64,000 bases of DNA from Inhella proteolytica. Its GTDB lineage: Bacteria > Pseudomonadota > Gammaproteobacteria > Burkholderiales > Burkholderiaceae_C. The translations under genes were made by a program, and so were the position numbers. Position 1 is the stretch's first letter. Every line of letters starts with the position of its first letter. Below the pieces are notes generated by a model. The model was not told the origin of the DNA, did no database searches, and worked only from the letters and a program-made list of their open reading frames with translations. Positions 52,092 through 61,881 of the stretch are shown piece after piece. The stretch is taken from contig NZ_JAEDAK010000002.1 in assembly GCF_016093275.1 (NCBI RefSeq), positions 124,001-188,000 of the forward strand, written 5' to 3'.

Positions 52092-54567
52092 CCTTCCGTT
52101 TGCGGGTGGGTTGGGCCCGCGGATGCAGGCCGCGCAGGCCGCGATCCGGCCGCGGCCCATGCTCAGGCACGCCGCAGGCCCGCCGATAGGCCTGCAGCTG
52201 GCGCTGCGCCTGGCCCAGCAGGGTGCCGGGTGGGTAGCCCTGCGGGCCGGGAGAGCCGCTGCAATCAGCCCCCACCGGCAGGGGGCTGAGCAGGCCCAGC
52301 ACATCGGCCACACAGTCGGCGGCGTAAACCTGGAAGCGCCCGGCCGCCACGGCGGCCGTCACCTCGGGGCTGAGCATCAGGTGGCGGCGGTTGCGGCTGG
52401 GGATCAGCACGCCTTGCTGACCGTCCAGCCCGGCCTGCGCACAGGTGCGGAAGTAGCCCTCGATCTTTTCGTTGATGCCGCCCACCGGCAGCAGCTCGCC
52501 ATGCTGGTTCAGCGCGCCGGTGACGGCGATGCCCTGGCGCAGCGGCACGCCGCTGAGTGCCGAGAGCAGGGCGCACAGCTCGGCGCAGGAGGCCGAGTCG
52601 CCCTCCACGCCCTGGTACTCCTGCTCGAACACCAGCGAGGCATTGAGGGCCAGCGGCGCCAGGTGGGCGAACAGGGCGGTGAGGTAGCTCTGCAGGATCA
52701 GCACGCCCTTGTCGTGGATGGGGCCGGAGAGCTCGACCTCGCGTTCGATGTTGAGCAGGCCGTCCTCACCCGCATGGCTGCGCGCGCTCACGCGCACCGG
52801 CAGGCCGAAGGCGTGGTCACCGAGGTCGATGACGGTCAGGCCGTTGAGCTGGCCGACGCGCTCGCCCTGCAGCACCAGCACGCGTTCGCCGTCGCGAATG
52901 GCCTCCTGCAGGCGCTGCTCGGGGTAGTCGTGGCGATGGCGCGCCGCGGCGCGCGCGGCCCACACGTCCTCGGCCACCACCAGGCGGGACTGCCGGGCGC
53001 GCGCCAGCGCGGCGGCTTCGACCAGCAGGGCCTCGGTGCGCGCGAAGCGGGCGCTCTGGCGCAGCTGGTCCTCGGCGTCACGGTGGCTTTCCTCGATCAG
53101 TGCGGCCACGGCCGCGGCATTGGCGGGCGGTAGCCCCAGGCGCCGGCAGGTCTGCGCCACCAGGATGGCGCTGGCATGGCGGGTCTCGGCATTGGCCTCG
53201 AAGCTCTCGGCAAAGTCCACCTTGCAGCCGAAGCGGCGCGCCAGCTCGGGGTCACCGTCCTGCAGCGCGTAGTACTCCTCCACCGAGGCCACCAGCACCA
53301 GCTTGACGTCCACGTCCACCGCCTCGGGCTGCAGCGACACCGCCGCCAGCGGCGCGGCCGCCAGGCCGGGTTCCTCGATCTGCAGGCGCCCGCTGCGCAC
53401 GAAGCGGCGCAGCGATTCCCACACCTGCGGGTCACCCAGCAGATCGCACAAATGCAGCATCAAGAAGCCGCCATGCGCGCGCAGCAGGCTGCCGGCGCGG
53501 ATGCGCGCGAAGTCGCTCACCAGCACGTCGTTGCGCAGCTCGTACTCGATGCTGCCGAACAGCACGCGGTGCACCGGGTTGTCCACCACCAGCACCGGCG
53601 CGCCGCTCAGCTCGTGGTTGTCCACCGCCACGTTGACGCGCAAGCGCGCCAGCAGCTCGGTCAGCGCGGCCGCGCGGCTGCCATCGTCCTCCTCGGCATG
53701 GTGGTGGTGAAAGAGGTCGAGGTTTTCCAGCACATGGGCCTGCACCTGCTCCAGGTAGCGGCCGAGCTTGCGGCCGTCCTTGATCTGCTTGCGCAGCGGC
53801 TTGCGGATCTGCTCCAGCGCGTCTTCCAGCAGCGGCGTGATGAGGCGGCGGCGCAGCGCCACCAACGCCTCTTCGAGCGTGCGCTCGTTGCGGTGCACGG
53901 TGTCCAGGAAGGCGGCGATCTGCGTGCGCAGCGCGCTCTCGGCGGTGGCCATCTCGGCATGCTGCTCGGGGCTCAGGCCCATGGCGGCCTCGGCCGTCAT
54001 CGGCTTGCCGTGGGCGTCCAGCTGCGTGAAGACCAGATTGCCCTGCTCGCGCAGCAGGCCGAAGCGGCGCGCCTCGGCAAAGGCGGCCAGGGCGGCGTAG
54101 GCACGGTCCTCGTCGGCCTTGGCGGCCGCCTCCAGGCGTTCGCACTCGCTCTTCACGAAGGGCTCGGCCAGGCGGCGCGGGATGTCCTCGCGCAAGCGCT
54201 TGGCCAGTTCGGCCATGCCCTGGCGCAGCTCGCGGCCCTGCCCGGCCGGCAGGCGCAGCGCCATCGGGCGCTCGGGGGTGTCGAAGTTGTGCAGGAAGCA
54301 CAGGTCCGGCGGCACCGCGCGGCTGGCCGCCAGTTCGTGCATCAGCTGCGTCAGCAAGGTGCTGCGGCCGCTGCCGATCTCGCCCAGCACCAACAGGTTG
54401 TAGCCAGGCTGCTCCAGCCCCAGGCCAAAGCGGGCCGCGGCCTCGGCGCGCTGCTGGCCGATCCAGGGCAGGGCCAGCTCCGCCAGCTCGCTGGTGTCGG
54501 CAAAGCCGAGCTCGGCGGGGTTGAGGGTCAGGCGCAGGTCGGCAGGGGGCAGTGCGTGCAGGCTCAT
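52075..54567 (-). CDS. Lon-like ATP-dependent protease (LonB/YcbZ-type)
   Basis: The product has 830 aa. The N-terminal AAA_32 ATPase region has a P-loop NLLVLGEIGSGRSTLL in which Arg replaces the usual Lys, a variant common in this family as I recall. A helical insertion follows (about 150-310), then a second ATPase segment (NDVLVSDFARIRAGSLLRAH), and a C-terminal Lon protease domain with catalytic Ser in GVEGDSASCAELCALL and Lys in GGINEKIEGYFRTC. It resembles the LonB/YcbZ (LonH) branch. A Pro/Arg-rich tail ends the protein. The ATG at 54567 lies 86 bp from the divergent purine permease gene. Confidence 0.9.
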   Translation of the reverse strand: MSLHALPPADLRLTLNPAELGFADTSELAELALPWIGQQRAEAAARFGLGLEQPGYNLLVLGEIGSGRSTLLTQLMHELAASRAVPPDLCFLHNFDTPERPMALRLPAGQGRELRQGMAELAKRLREDIPRRLAEPFVKSECERLEAAAKADEDRAYAALAAFAEARRFGLLREQGNLVFTQLDAHGKPMTAEAAMGLSPEQHAEMATAESALRTQIAAFLDTVHRNERTLEEALVALRRRLITPLLEDALEQIRKPLRKQIKDGRKLGRYLEQVQAHVLENLDLFHHHHAEEDDGSRAAALTELLARLRVNVAVDNHELSGAPVLVVDNPVHRVLFGSIEYELRNDVLVSDFARIRAGSLLRAHGGFLMLHLCDLLGDPQVWESLRRFVRSGRLQIEEPGLAAAPLAAVSLQPEAVDVDVKLVLVASVEEYYALQDGDPELARRFGCKVDFAESFEANAETRHASAILVAQTCRRLGLPPANAAAVAALIEESHRDAEDQLRQSARFARTEALLVEAAALARARQSRLVVAEDVWAARAAARHRHDYPEQRLQEAIRDGERVLVLQGERVGQLNGLTVIDLGDHAFGLPVRVSARSHAGEDGLLNIEREVELSGPIHDKGVLILQSYLTALFAHLAPLALNASLVFEQEYQGVEGDSASCAELCALLSALSGVPLRQGIAVTGALNQHGELLPVGGINEKIEGYFRTCAQAGLDGQQGVLIPSRNRRHLMLSPEVTAAVAAGRFQVYAADCVADVLGLLSPLPVGADCSGSPGPQGYPPGTLLGQAQRQLQAYRRACGVPEHGPRPDRGLRGLHPRAQPTRKRKVNRPG

Positions 54568-54653
54568 GGCACTGATTCTGCGGCGCCTCTGCGCTGCCGC
54601 TCCAAACCGCCGCGCTGCTACGCTGCGGCGCCCCGCCACCCCTCCTCCACCGC

Positions 54654-55964
54654 ATGGCCTCCACCCCATCCAACGGCGCGCTGGAGCGCTGGTTCGAGCT
54701 GCACGCCCACGGCAGCGACGTGCGCACCGAGCTGATCGCCGGCCTGACCACCTTCCTTACGATGGCCTACATCGTCTTCGTCAACCCGGCCATCCTGGGC
54801 GACGCCGGCATGCCCAAGGGCCCGGTGTTCGTGGCCACCTGTCTGATCGCCGCGCTGGGCACGGCGCTGATGGGCCTGTGGGCCAAAGTGCCCATCGCCG
54901 TGGCGCCGGGCATGGGCCTGAACGCCTACTTCGCCTATGTGGTGGTGCTGGGCATGGGCCTGCCCTGGCAGACCGCGCTGGGTGCAGTCTTCATCTCGGG
55001 CTGCCTGTTCCTGGTGGTGACGCTGACGGGCCTGCGCGAGCGCATCCTGCAGGCCATTCCGGCCGCGCTGCGCGTCGGCATCACGGTCGGCATCGGCCTC
55101 TTCCTGGCCTTGATCGCGATGAAGAGCGCGGGCATCGTCAAGGGCTCGCCGGCCACGCTGGTCACCTTGGGAGACCTGCACCAGCCCTCCGCCCTGCTGG
55201 CGGTGGCGGGCTTCTTCGCCATCGTGGTGCTGGACCGGCTGCGCGTGCCCGGCGCCATCCTGATCGGCATCCTGGGCGTCACCGCCCTGTCCTTCGTGTT
55301 CGCCGGCAACCCCTTCAAGGGCATCTTCTCGGCCCCGCCGGCGCTCAGCCCCACGCTGCTGCAGCTGGACATCCCCGCCGCCCTGGGCGTGGGCGTGCTG
55401 AACGTGGTGCTGGTGTTCTTCCTGGTCGAGCTGTTCGACGCCACCGGCACCCTGATGGCCGTGGCCAAGCGCGCCGGCCTGCTACTGCCGGTGCACCAGC
55501 CGCGCCTGAACCGCGCACTGCTGGCGGATTCGACCGCCATCGTCGGCGGCGCGCTGCTGGGCACCTCCAGCGCCACCGCCTACATCGAGAGCGCGGCCGG
55601 CGTGCAGGCCGGGGGCCGCACCGGGCTCACGGCGCTGACGGTTGCGCTGCTCTTCCTGGCCTGCCTCTTCATCGCCCCGCTGGCCGGCGCCGTGCCGGCC
55701 TACGCCACCGCACCGGCCCTGCTGTTCGTGGCCTGCCTGATGCTGCGCGACCTCATTGAACTGGACTGGAACGACAGCACCGAGGTCGTGCCCGCCGCGC
55801 TCACCGCGCTGGCCATGCCCTTCACCTACTCGATCGCCCACGGCCTGGCCTTCGGCTTCATCAGCTATGCGGTACTGAAGCTGGGCACCGGGCGCGCCAA
55901 GGAGGTTCCCAAGCTGCTGTGGGCGATTGCAGCCCTGTTCATCGTCAAGTTCGCGCTGCTATGA
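54654..55964 (+). CDS. NCS2-family purine permease, AzgA-like (adenine/guanine/hypoxanthine)
   Basis: The product has 436 aa. About 12-14 membrane segments fill the protein. The AzgA-type signatures are GLTTFLTMAYIVFVNPAIL, APGMGLNAYFAY and the second-half LGTSSATAYIESAAGVQAGG. The family imports adenine, guanine or hypoxanthine with protons. Its stop overlaps the next gene's ATG (ATGA), so the two are probably translationally coupled. Confidence 0.93.
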   Translation: MASTPSNGALERWFELHAHGSDVRTELIAGLTTFLTMAYIVFVNPAILGDAGMPKGPVFVATCLIAALGTALMGLWAKVPIAVAPGMGLNAYFAYVVVLGMGLPWQTALGAVFISGCLFLVVTLTGLRERILQAIPAALRVGITVGIGLFLALIAMKSAGIVKGSPATLVTLGDLHQPSALLAVAGFFAIVVLDRLRVPGAILIGILGVTALSFVFAGNPFKGIFSAPPALSPTLLQLDIPAALGVGVLNVVLVFFLVELFDATGTLMAVAKRAGLLLPVHQPRLNRALLADSTAIVGGALLGTSSATAYIESAAGVQAGGRTGLTALTVALLFLACLFIAPLAGAVPAYATAPALLFVACLMLRDLIELDWNDSTEVVPAALTALAMPFTYSIAHGLAFGFISYAVLKLGTGRAKEVPKLLWAIAALFIVKFALL

Positions 55965-56314
55965 GTTCCGACCTGCACCGCAGCCGCACGCTGCAGTACC
56001 TGGACGCCTACGCCCGCAAGGACCTGGACGATGTGGCCGCGCTGCTGGCCGAAGACGTGGTGCTGCGCGATTGGACGATCCGCGTGGTCGGCAAGGCCGC
56101 CGCGCTGGCCGAGACGCGCAAGAACTTCGAGGCGGTGCAAAGCCTGGTCATCGAGGTGCTGCAGCTGCACCAGAGCGAAGCCGCCGTGGCGGCAGAGCTG
56201 CGCATCCTGATCGACGGCGCGCAGGAGCTTTTCGTCACCGACGTGATTGCGTTCGATGCTGAGGGCCGCATCGCGGCCATCCGGGCTTATGTGGGGCGTG
56301 GCGACGCCAGCTGA
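55961..56314 (+). CDS. SnoaL/NTF2-like small protein
   Basis: The product has 117 aa. The cone-like alpha+beta fold of the SnoaL/NTF2 group is suggested by TLQYLDAYARKDLDDVAALL and DVVLRDWTIRVVGKAAALAE and the final DVIAFDAEGRIAAIRAYVGR. Members are small enzymes or ligand-binding proteins; no catalytic residues can be assigned. It overlaps the permease stop and, at its 3' end, 28 bp of the convergent FrnE-like gene. Confidence 0.8.
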   Translation: MSSDLHRSRTLQYLDAYARKDLDDVAALLAEDVVLRDWTIRVVGKAAALAETRKNFEAVQSLVIEVLQLHQSEAAVAAELRILIDGAQELFVTDVIAFDAEGRIAAIRAYVGRGDAS

Positions 56315-56946
56315 CCGACTTCGCGCAGCGCGCGCTCGAACACCTCGACCGGCTGCCCACCGCTGATCAGGTGCTGGCGGTTCAGCACCACCGCGGGCAC
56401 GGCGTGGATGCCGGATTGCAGCCAGATCTGCTCGGCCTCGCGCACCTCGCGGGCATGCAGATCGCTGGCCAGCACGGCGTCCACCGTGGCGGCGTCCATG
56501 CCGGCCGCCAGGGCCACCATCCGCAGCAGGTCCGGGTCCGAGGGGTTCAGGCCCTCGCCGTGATAGGCCTGCAGCAGCGCGTGCTTGAGGCGGCGCTGCA
56601 GCGTCAGGTCCTGCAGGCCGGCGGCGTGCAGCAGGCGGTGGGCGTCGAAGGTGTTCCAGATGCGGCTGCGCGGGCCGAAGTGGAAGCCGAGTGCGGCGCC
56701 GCGCTGGCGCATCAGCTCGGCACCCTCGTCGATGCGGGCGTCGTCGATGCCGTACTTGGCCTTCAGGTGCTCGCGCACGTCCTCGCCCTCGCGCGGCATG
56801 CGGGGGTTGAGCTCGAAGGGCTGGAAGCGCAGCTCGACCTCGAGTTCGGGGCCGATGTTGCGCAGCGCCTGCTCCAGCGCCTGCAGGCCGATGGCGCACC
56901 AGGGGCAGGCGATGTCGCTGATGAAGTCGATTTCGAGGCTGGGCAT
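56287..56946 (-). CDS. DsbA-family thioredoxin-fold oxidoreductase, FrnE-like
   Basis: The product has 219 aa. The thioredoxin-fold active site is SDIACPWCAIGLQALEQAL with CPWC, and the cis-Pro loop is GIHAVPAVVLN. The long helical insertion (RMPREGEDVREHLKAKYGID and onward) is typical of FrnE/YjbH-type proteins, which are cytoplasmic, since no signal peptide is present. They reduce or isomerise disulfides under oxidative stress. The ATG at 56946 starts the fold directly. Confidence 0.9.
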   Translation of the reverse strand: MPSLEIDFISDIACPWCAIGLQALEQALRNIGPELEVELRFQPFELNPRMPREGEDVREHLKAKYGIDDARIDEGAELMRQRGAALGFHFGPRSRIWNTFDAHRLLHAAGLQDLTLQRRLKHALLQAYHGEGLNPSDPDLLRMVALAAGMDAATVDAVLASDLHAREVREAEQIWLQSGIHAVPAVVLNRQHLISGGQPVEVFERALREVGQLASPRPT

Positions 56947-57071
56947 GGCAGGTGTCCGCTGGCAGGGACCGGCATTGTGCGCAGGCTCAGGGTTCTGCCT
57001 TGGCTTCCAGGGTGTGGGCGTGGCCGCCCGGCGCATCGCCCACCGGCTGACGCGGCATCAGAAGCGCGCCG

Positions 57072-58004
57072 TCAGAAGCTCGCCATCATCCGCTTGGCCT
57101 TCATCTTCACGCCGCCCGAGGTCTTGCCCTCCATCGAGTAGCGCTTCTTCTTGGCGTCCTGCTCGGTGAGCATGAAGCTCTCGTCGACATCCGGGCCGGC
57201 CCAGCTGATCTCCAGCCCGAACATGCCCTTGACGCGGAAAGTGCCGGTCATTGAGGCGAAGGGCGGGCGCTGCGCCAGCGCCAGCGGCTTGACGGGCGTG
57301 AAGCTGATCTTGCCGCCGGCTTCCAGGTAGTAGTAATAGACCTGCGAGCCCTCGGTCACCTCCCACCAGCCGCCGGCCCAGTTGGGCAGGGGCTTGCCGG
57401 CGTTCAGGATGGCCTTGATGCTGACCCAGCCGGTCAGTGAGGCCGGCTTCCAGACGCGCTTCTTGCGCGCCACCGCATCAAAGCCCTTGCTGGGCCCGCC
57501 CTGGCCGGATTCGGCCGTGAACCACTCGCTGCCGCTCACGAAGAGCGACACGCCCATATGGTTGAGTGAGACGCCGTTGTGGTCGGGCTTGGCTTCGTAG
57601 AGGCGGAAGATGTCGCCGTACTCGGGCGTCGCACCGCTGTCGCCGGGAATCCAGCAATGGCCCAGGCCCCTCCCGGACAGCCACTCGGCGATGTCGAAGC
57701 GGTTCAGCGAAATGTCCGAGGGCGTGCCCATCTTCAGCGCGCACTTCTGGCAGAACTCGTTGCAGGTGGTGGTGCGATCGCTCAGCCACTTCTTCAGCAG
57801 GTCGTAGTGCTCCCAGCCGGTGAAGTCCTTGAAGTGCGCGTTGGTCACGCACTTGTCCTTGATGGTGGCGAGCTTGTCCGCGTCATAGGGGCGCGGAAAT
57901 GCCGGCGTGCCGGACTTGACCTCCGGGCCGCCGACATCGGGGAGCGGAGACAGAAAAGCCTTGAGCTTCTTCTGGTACTCCTCTTTGGGTTCAAAGTCGG
58001 CCAT
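57072..58004 (-). CDS. Predicted papain-like (NlpC/P60-type) cysteine amidase with C-terminal beta domain
   Basis: The product has 310 aa and matches no family I can name. Residues about 65-185 have the order of an NlpC/P60/CHAP amidase: Cys81 (DRTTTCNEFCQKCAL), a GD-type strand (PEYGDIFRLYE), His149 (NHMGVSLFVS) and a polar segment (AESGQGG, Glu165/Gln168). Residues about 205-300 form a separate beta-rich unit (GGWWEVTEGSQVYYYYLEAG) like a lipocalin/SH3 module. No signal peptide is present. A self-targeting cell-wall hydrolase without a signal would fit a type VI secretion effector or a phage-like lysin, but no immunity gene or VgrG is nearby. It stands alone between the FrnE-like and antiporter genes. 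Confidence 0.55.
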   Translation of the reverse strand: MADFEPKEEYQKKLKAFLSPLPDVGGPEVKSGTPAFPRPYDADKLATIKDKCVTNAHFKDFTGWEHYDLLKKWLSDRTTTCNEFCQKCALKMGTPSDISLNRFDIAEWLSGRGLGHCWIPGDSGATPEYGDIFRLYEAKPDHNGVSLNHMGVSLFVSGSEWFTAESGQGGPSKGFDAVARKKRVWKPASLTGWVSIKAILNAGKPLPNWAGGWWEVTEGSQVYYYYLEAGGKISFTPVKPLALAQRPPFASMTGTFRVKGMFGLEISWAGPDVDESFMLTEQDAKKKRYSMEGKTSGGVKMKAKRMMASF

Positions 58005-58060
58005 CCGCGGTCTCCGTCAGGGTTGTCACGGGTTTATACGGGGCGGCTGCCGACGGGGCC

Positions 58061-59497
58061 TCAGGGCAAGCCCTTCACCCCCTGCGCCGGGGGATGGCGA
58101 GGCGCCGGCAGGCGTGCAAAAAGGCCCAGCAGCGGGCCCGTCAGCATGGTGGTGATCAGGGCCATCAGCACCAGCATGGTGAAGATGCGCGGCGACAGGA
58201 TGCCGAGGTCGTAGCCCACGTTCAGCGCGATCAGCTCCATCAGCCCGCGCGTGTTCATCAGCGCACCCAGCTGCAGGGCCTCGCGCCAGGCCAGGCCGCC
58301 CAGGCGCGCCGCCAGGGCGCTGCCGCCCAGCTTGCCCAGTGTGGCCACGGCCACGATGAGCGCGCACAGCAGCCAGTCGCCCGCGCCCTCCAGCAGGCCG
58401 ATCTGGGTGCGCAGACCGGTGAAGGCGAAGAACAGCGGCAGCAGCAGCACGGCGCTGAGGTTTTCCACCTGCAGGCCGATCTTGCGCCGGAAGCCCTGGG
58501 CGGCGGGCACCACCACGCCGGCCAGGAAGGCGCCGAACAGCGCGTGGATGCCGATCAGCTCGGTGCACAGCGCTGCGCCCACCACCAGGCAGACGATGGC
58601 CGCCAGGCTGCCCTGGCTGGGCTCGGGCCGCTGCAGCGCGGCCGGGCCAATCGCGTTGGCCAGCAGCGGGCGCACGGCCAGCAGCATCAGGGCGATGAAG
58701 CCGGCCACCAGCAGCAGGTTCAGCGCCGCGCCGGCCAGGCTGCCGGCCTGGGCCACCGCCACCACGAAGGCCATCAGGCTCCAGGCCGTGACGTCGTCCA
58801 CCGCGGCGCAGGTCAGCGCCGTCTGGCCCAGCGGGCTCTGGGCCAGGCCGCGCTCCTGCAGGATGCGCGCCAGCACCGGAAAGGCGGTGATGCTCATCGA
58901 GATGCCCATGAAGAGCGCGAAGGCGCTGAAGCGCGCGCCGGGCGCGGCCAACTCGCTGTACAGCGCGTAGGCCAGCAGCACGCCCAGGGTGTAGGGCAGC
59001 AGGATGCTGGCGTGGCTGACGGCCACCGCCACGCCGGCCTTGCGGCGCAGCTGGCCCAGGTCCAGCTCCATGCCCACCACGAACATGAAGAGGCACACGC
59101 CCAGCTGGCTCAGCAGCTTCAGGCTGCCGAGCGATTCGGCCGGGAACACGAAGGCAAAGCCGGCCGGCGCCAGCCAGCCAAAGAGGGAGGGCCCAAGCAG
59201 GATGCCGGCCGCCATCTCGCCCACCACCGCCGGCTGGCCCAGGCGCCGGAACAGCGCGCCCAAGCCACGCGCGGCGGCAATCACCACCAGCAGCTGCACC
59301 AGCAGATGGCTGAGCGGGTGGTCCAGCTGCGCACGCAGGCCCTGCAGCCAGCTCTGCACCGCATCGGCCGCTGGCGCAGGCAGCACCCCCGCTGCAGGGG
59401 GCGGCGCCAGGCCCTGACCCAGCTGCAGCACGCCCAGGATCAGGCACAGCGCGGCCAGCAGGCTGATCAGATAGGCCAGAACGACGCGCGGCTTCAT
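58061..59497 (-). CDS. Cation:proton antiporter, KefB/CPA2 type, without RCK domain
   Basis: The product has 478 aa. It has a dozen membrane segments with CPA2 landmarks: [39 protein letters not shown] and the ion-binding segment [15 protein letters not shown] with tandem Asp. E. coli KefB/C carry a C-terminal RCK/TrkA-N domain; this protein ends after the last helix, so it is a stand-alone membrane antiporter for K+ or Na+. Partner RCK genes are not nearby. It is divergent from the flavoprotein gene at 59552 with 54 bp between starts. Confidence 0.9.
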   Translation of the reverse strand: MKPRVVLAYLISLLAALCLILGVLQLGQGLAPPPAAGVLPAPAADAVQSWLQGLRAQLDHPLSHLLVQLLVVIAAARGLGALFRRLGQPAVVGEMAAGILLGPSLFGWLAPAGFAFVFPAESLGSLKLLSQLGVCLFMFVVGMELDLGQLRRKAGVAVAVSHASILLPYTLGVLLAYALYSELAAPGARFSAFALFMGISMSITAFPVLARILQERGLAQSPLGQTALTCAAVDDVTAWSLMAFVVAVAQAGSLAGAALNLLLVAGFIALMLLAVRPLLANAIGPAALQRPEPSQGSLAAIVCLVVGAALCTELIGIHALFGAFLAGVVVPAAQGFRRKIGLQVENLSAVLLLPLFFAFTGLRTQIGLLEGAGDWLLCALIVAVATLGKLGGSALAARLGGLAWREALQLGALMNTRGLMELIALNVGYDLGILSPRIFTMLVLMALITTMLTGPLLGLFARLPAPRHPPAQGVKGLP

Positions 59498-59551
59498 GCG
59501 GGAGGGAGCTTGGGAATGGGGGGCGGCATCCTACGGGGGACACTCCGGGCC

Positions 59552-60781
59552 ATGTCCGAAACCCTTACTGAGCTCAGCCCCGAGGTCGCCGTCATCGGCG
59601 GCGGCCCGGCCGGCCTGATGGCCGCCGAGATGCTCTGCCGCGCCGGCCGCCGCGTCGAACTGTTCGACGCCATGCCCACCGTGGGCCGCAAATTCCTGCT
59701 CGCCGGGCGCGGCGGCCTGAACCTGACCCATTCCGAGCCCTACCCGCAGTTCCTGCAGCGCTACGGCGAGCGCGCCGCGGCGCTGCAGCCCATGCTGGAC
59801 ACCTTCACGCCCACCGACTTGCGCGACTGGTGCGAAGAGCTTGGCATCGCCACCTTCGTCGGCAGCTCGGGCCGGGTGTTCCCGCTCGACCTCAAGGCCG
59901 CGCCCCTGCTGCGCGCCTGGCTGCGCCGCCTGCACGCGCAGGGCCTGCAGGTGCACAGCCGCCACCGCTGGCAGGGCTGGAGTGAGGACGGCGCACTGCG
60001 CTTCACCCACCCCGGCGGCGAAACCCTGTGCCGCCCGCGCGCCACCCTGCTGGCCCTGGGCGGCGCCAGCTGGGCGCGCCTGGGCTCGGACGGCAGCTGG
60101 GCGCCGCTGCTGGCCGCGCGCGGCGTGGATCTGGCGCCGCTGCGCCCCAGCAACTGCGGCTTCGAGGTGCGGGGCGGCTGGAGCGAGTACCTGCGCAGCC
60201 GCTTTGCCGGTCAGCCGATCAAGCCGGTGAGCCTGCGCTTCGAGGGCCGCAACCAGCAGGGCGAGTTCGTGCTCACCCAACACGGCATCGAGGGCAGCCT
60301 GGTCTACGCCTTCAGCGCCGCACTGCGCGAGGCCATCGCCCGCGAGGGGCAAGCCACGCTGACGCTCGATTTGCTGCCCCAGCACCCAATCGACAAAGTG
60401 CGCGCCCAGCTGGCGCGCGGCCAGGGCAGCAAGTCCCTGGCGGCCTTCCTGAAGAGCCAGTTCGGCCTGCAGGGCCTGAAGCTGGCGCTGCTGCACGAGG
60501 TGCTGGGCGAGGCCGTGCACGACCACGCCCGCCTGGCCGAAGGCTTGAAGGCCCTGCCGCTGACGCTGAGCGCCACGCGGCCGATCGACGAGGCCATCAG
60601 CACCGCCGGCGGCGTGCGCTTCGAGGTCCTGGATGGCCACGGCCAGCTCAAGGCCCTGCCGGGCGTCTGGGTCAGCGGCGAGATGCTGGACTGGGAGGCC
60701 CCCACCGGCGGTTACCTGCTCAATGCCTGCCTGGCCCATGGCCGCTGGGTGGGGCAGCGCATGGCGGAATCCCTGGCATGA
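59552..60781 (+). CDS. HI0933-like FAD-dependent oxidoreductase (TIGR03862 type)
   Basis: The product has 409 aa. The FAD motif is VAVIGGGPAGLMAAEMLCRA and the family signature VGRKFLLAGRGGLNLTHSEP. The insertion domain follows, and the C-terminal FAD-contact segment is WDWEAPTGGYLLNAC-like (LDWEAPTGGYLLNACLAHGR). The HI0933/YhiN family has no settled function; this subgroup is named from its proteobacterial members. The ATG at 59552 was chosen because the long upstream frame is antisense to the antiporter gene. Its stop overlaps the next ATG. Confidence 0.88.
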   Translation: MSETLTELSPEVAVIGGGPAGLMAAEMLCRAGRRVELFDAMPTVGRKFLLAGRGGLNLTHSEPYPQFLQRYGERAAALQPMLDTFTPTDLRDWCEELGIATFVGSSGRVFPLDLKAAPLLRAWLRRLHAQGLQVHSRHRWQGWSEDGALRFTHPGGETLCRPRATLLALGGASWARLGSDGSWAPLLAARGVDLAPLRPSNCGFEVRGGWSEYLRSRFAGQPIKPVSLRFEGRNQQGEFVLTQHGIEGSLVYAFSAALREAIAREGQATLTLDLLPQHPIDKVRAQLARGQGSKSLAAFLKSQFGLQGLKLALLHEVLGEAVHDHARLAEGLKALPLTLSATRPIDEAISTAGGVRFEVLDGHGQLKALPGVWVSGEMLDWEAPTGGYLLNACLAHGRWVGQRMAESLA

Positions 60782-61881
60782 GTGAACTGGACGCCCTGCC
60801 CTGGCGCAGCCACAGCGGCGCGCCACGGCCCAAGCGCTGGGCCCTGGTGGACGACACACTCAATGCCGACCGCGCCTACAAACTGGTGTGCGAAGGCACC
60901 GCCCTGCTCTGGCAGGGCGATTACCACCAGGCGCGCCAGATGCTGCAGGCCCTGGGCCGGCGCATCGAGCAGGCGCGCGCCCGCCGCAAGGCCGCGCCGC
61001 CGGCCACGCTGCTGGAGGCCTTTCACCAGCACCGCAAGGCTCAGGCCGAGCGCGCCCGCATCCTCGGCCTGCTGGTGCTGCGCTTCGAGGCCGGGCATGC
61101 CTTGGAGCTGCGCCGCGCGCCCGATGTTCGCGCCGCGGCCGAGGCCGCCATCGGCCCCGCCGAGCAGCCCTACCTCGCCTCGCTGCGCGAGCTGCTGGGC
61201 TGGATCGGTGCCTGGGAGTGGCGCCAACAGGGCGTGCCCGTGCCGGCCCTGGGCGGCGCGCGCATCCACCCGCATTACGGCGTCTTCAGTCCGGTGCGTG
61301 GCGAGTACCTGGATCTGATCGCCCAAGCCCCACTCCCGGCCAGCGCGCGACGCGCCTGGGACATCGGCACCGGCAGCGGCGTCATCGCCGCCCTGCTGGC
61401 GCGGCGCGGGCTGCAAGCGGTGGTCGCCACCGACAACGCCCCCGCCGCCCTGGCCTGCGCGGCCGAGACCTTCGCGCAGCTGGGCTTGCCGGTGCGCCTG
61501 CGCGAGGCCAATCTCTTCCCCACGGACGAGGCCCCGGCCGACCTGATCGTCTGCAACCCGCCCTGGCTGCCCGGCAAGGCCAGCAGCGCCGTCGAGACTG
61601 CCATCTACGACCCCGACAGCCGCATGCTCAAGGGCTTTCTGGCCGGCGTGGGCCCCCACCTGGCGCCACGCGGCGAGGCTTGGCTGATCCTCTCGGACCT
61701 GGCCGAACACTTGGGCCTGCGCAGCCGCGCCGAGCTGGAAGCCTGGATCGCCGCCGCCGGCCTGAAGGTGCTGGGCCGGCTGGACATCCGCCCGCGCCAC
61801 GGCAAGGCGCAGGACCGCGAGGACCCGCTGCACGCGGCGCGCTCGAAAGAGGTCACCAGCCTGTGGCGGCTGGGGCGCTGA
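60778..61881 (+). CDS. SAM-dependent methyltransferase, HemK/PrmC-like fold
   Basis: The product has 367 aa. The C-terminal half has motif I AWDIGTGSGVIAALLARRG and the N-methylation signature DLIVCNPPWLPG (motif IV, NPPW), typical of methyltransferases that modify amide or exocyclic nitrogens (PrmC, RsmC and similar). The N-terminal 170 residues form a helical domain (LNADRAYKLVCEGTALLWQG). The substrate is unknown. It overlaps the flavoprotein stop (ATGA) and the following hydrolase start. Confidence 0.85.
   Translation: MSELDALPWRSHSGAPRPKRWALVDDTLNADRAYKLVCEGTALLWQGDYHQARQMLQALGRRIEQARARRKAAPPATLLEAFHQHRKAQAERARILGLLVLRFEAGHALELRRAPDVRAAAEAAIGPAEQPYLASLRELLGWIGAWEWRQQGVPVPALGGARIHPHYGVFSPVRGEYLDLIAQAPLPASARRAWDIGTGSGVIAALLARRGLQAVVATDNAPAALACAAETFAQLGLPVRLREANLFPTDEAPADLIVCNPPWLPGKASSAVETAIYDPDSRMLKGFLAGVGPHLAPRGEAWLILSDLAEHLGLRSRAELEAWIAAAGLKVLGRLDIRPRHGKAQDREDPLHAARSKEVTSLWRLGR

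Noticed and set aside
52075-54567. Loss of the Walker A lysine (GSGRST) in the Lon-like protease as a sign of inactivation
   Set aside because: An Arg at this place is common in the LonB/YcbZ-type AAA_32 family as I recall it, so it is not an anomaly of this gene.
53176-54735. Plus-strand frame of more than 500 codons opposite the Lon-like gene
   Set aside because: It is antisense to the Lon-like protease, whose catalytic Ser and Lys motifs identify the real strand.
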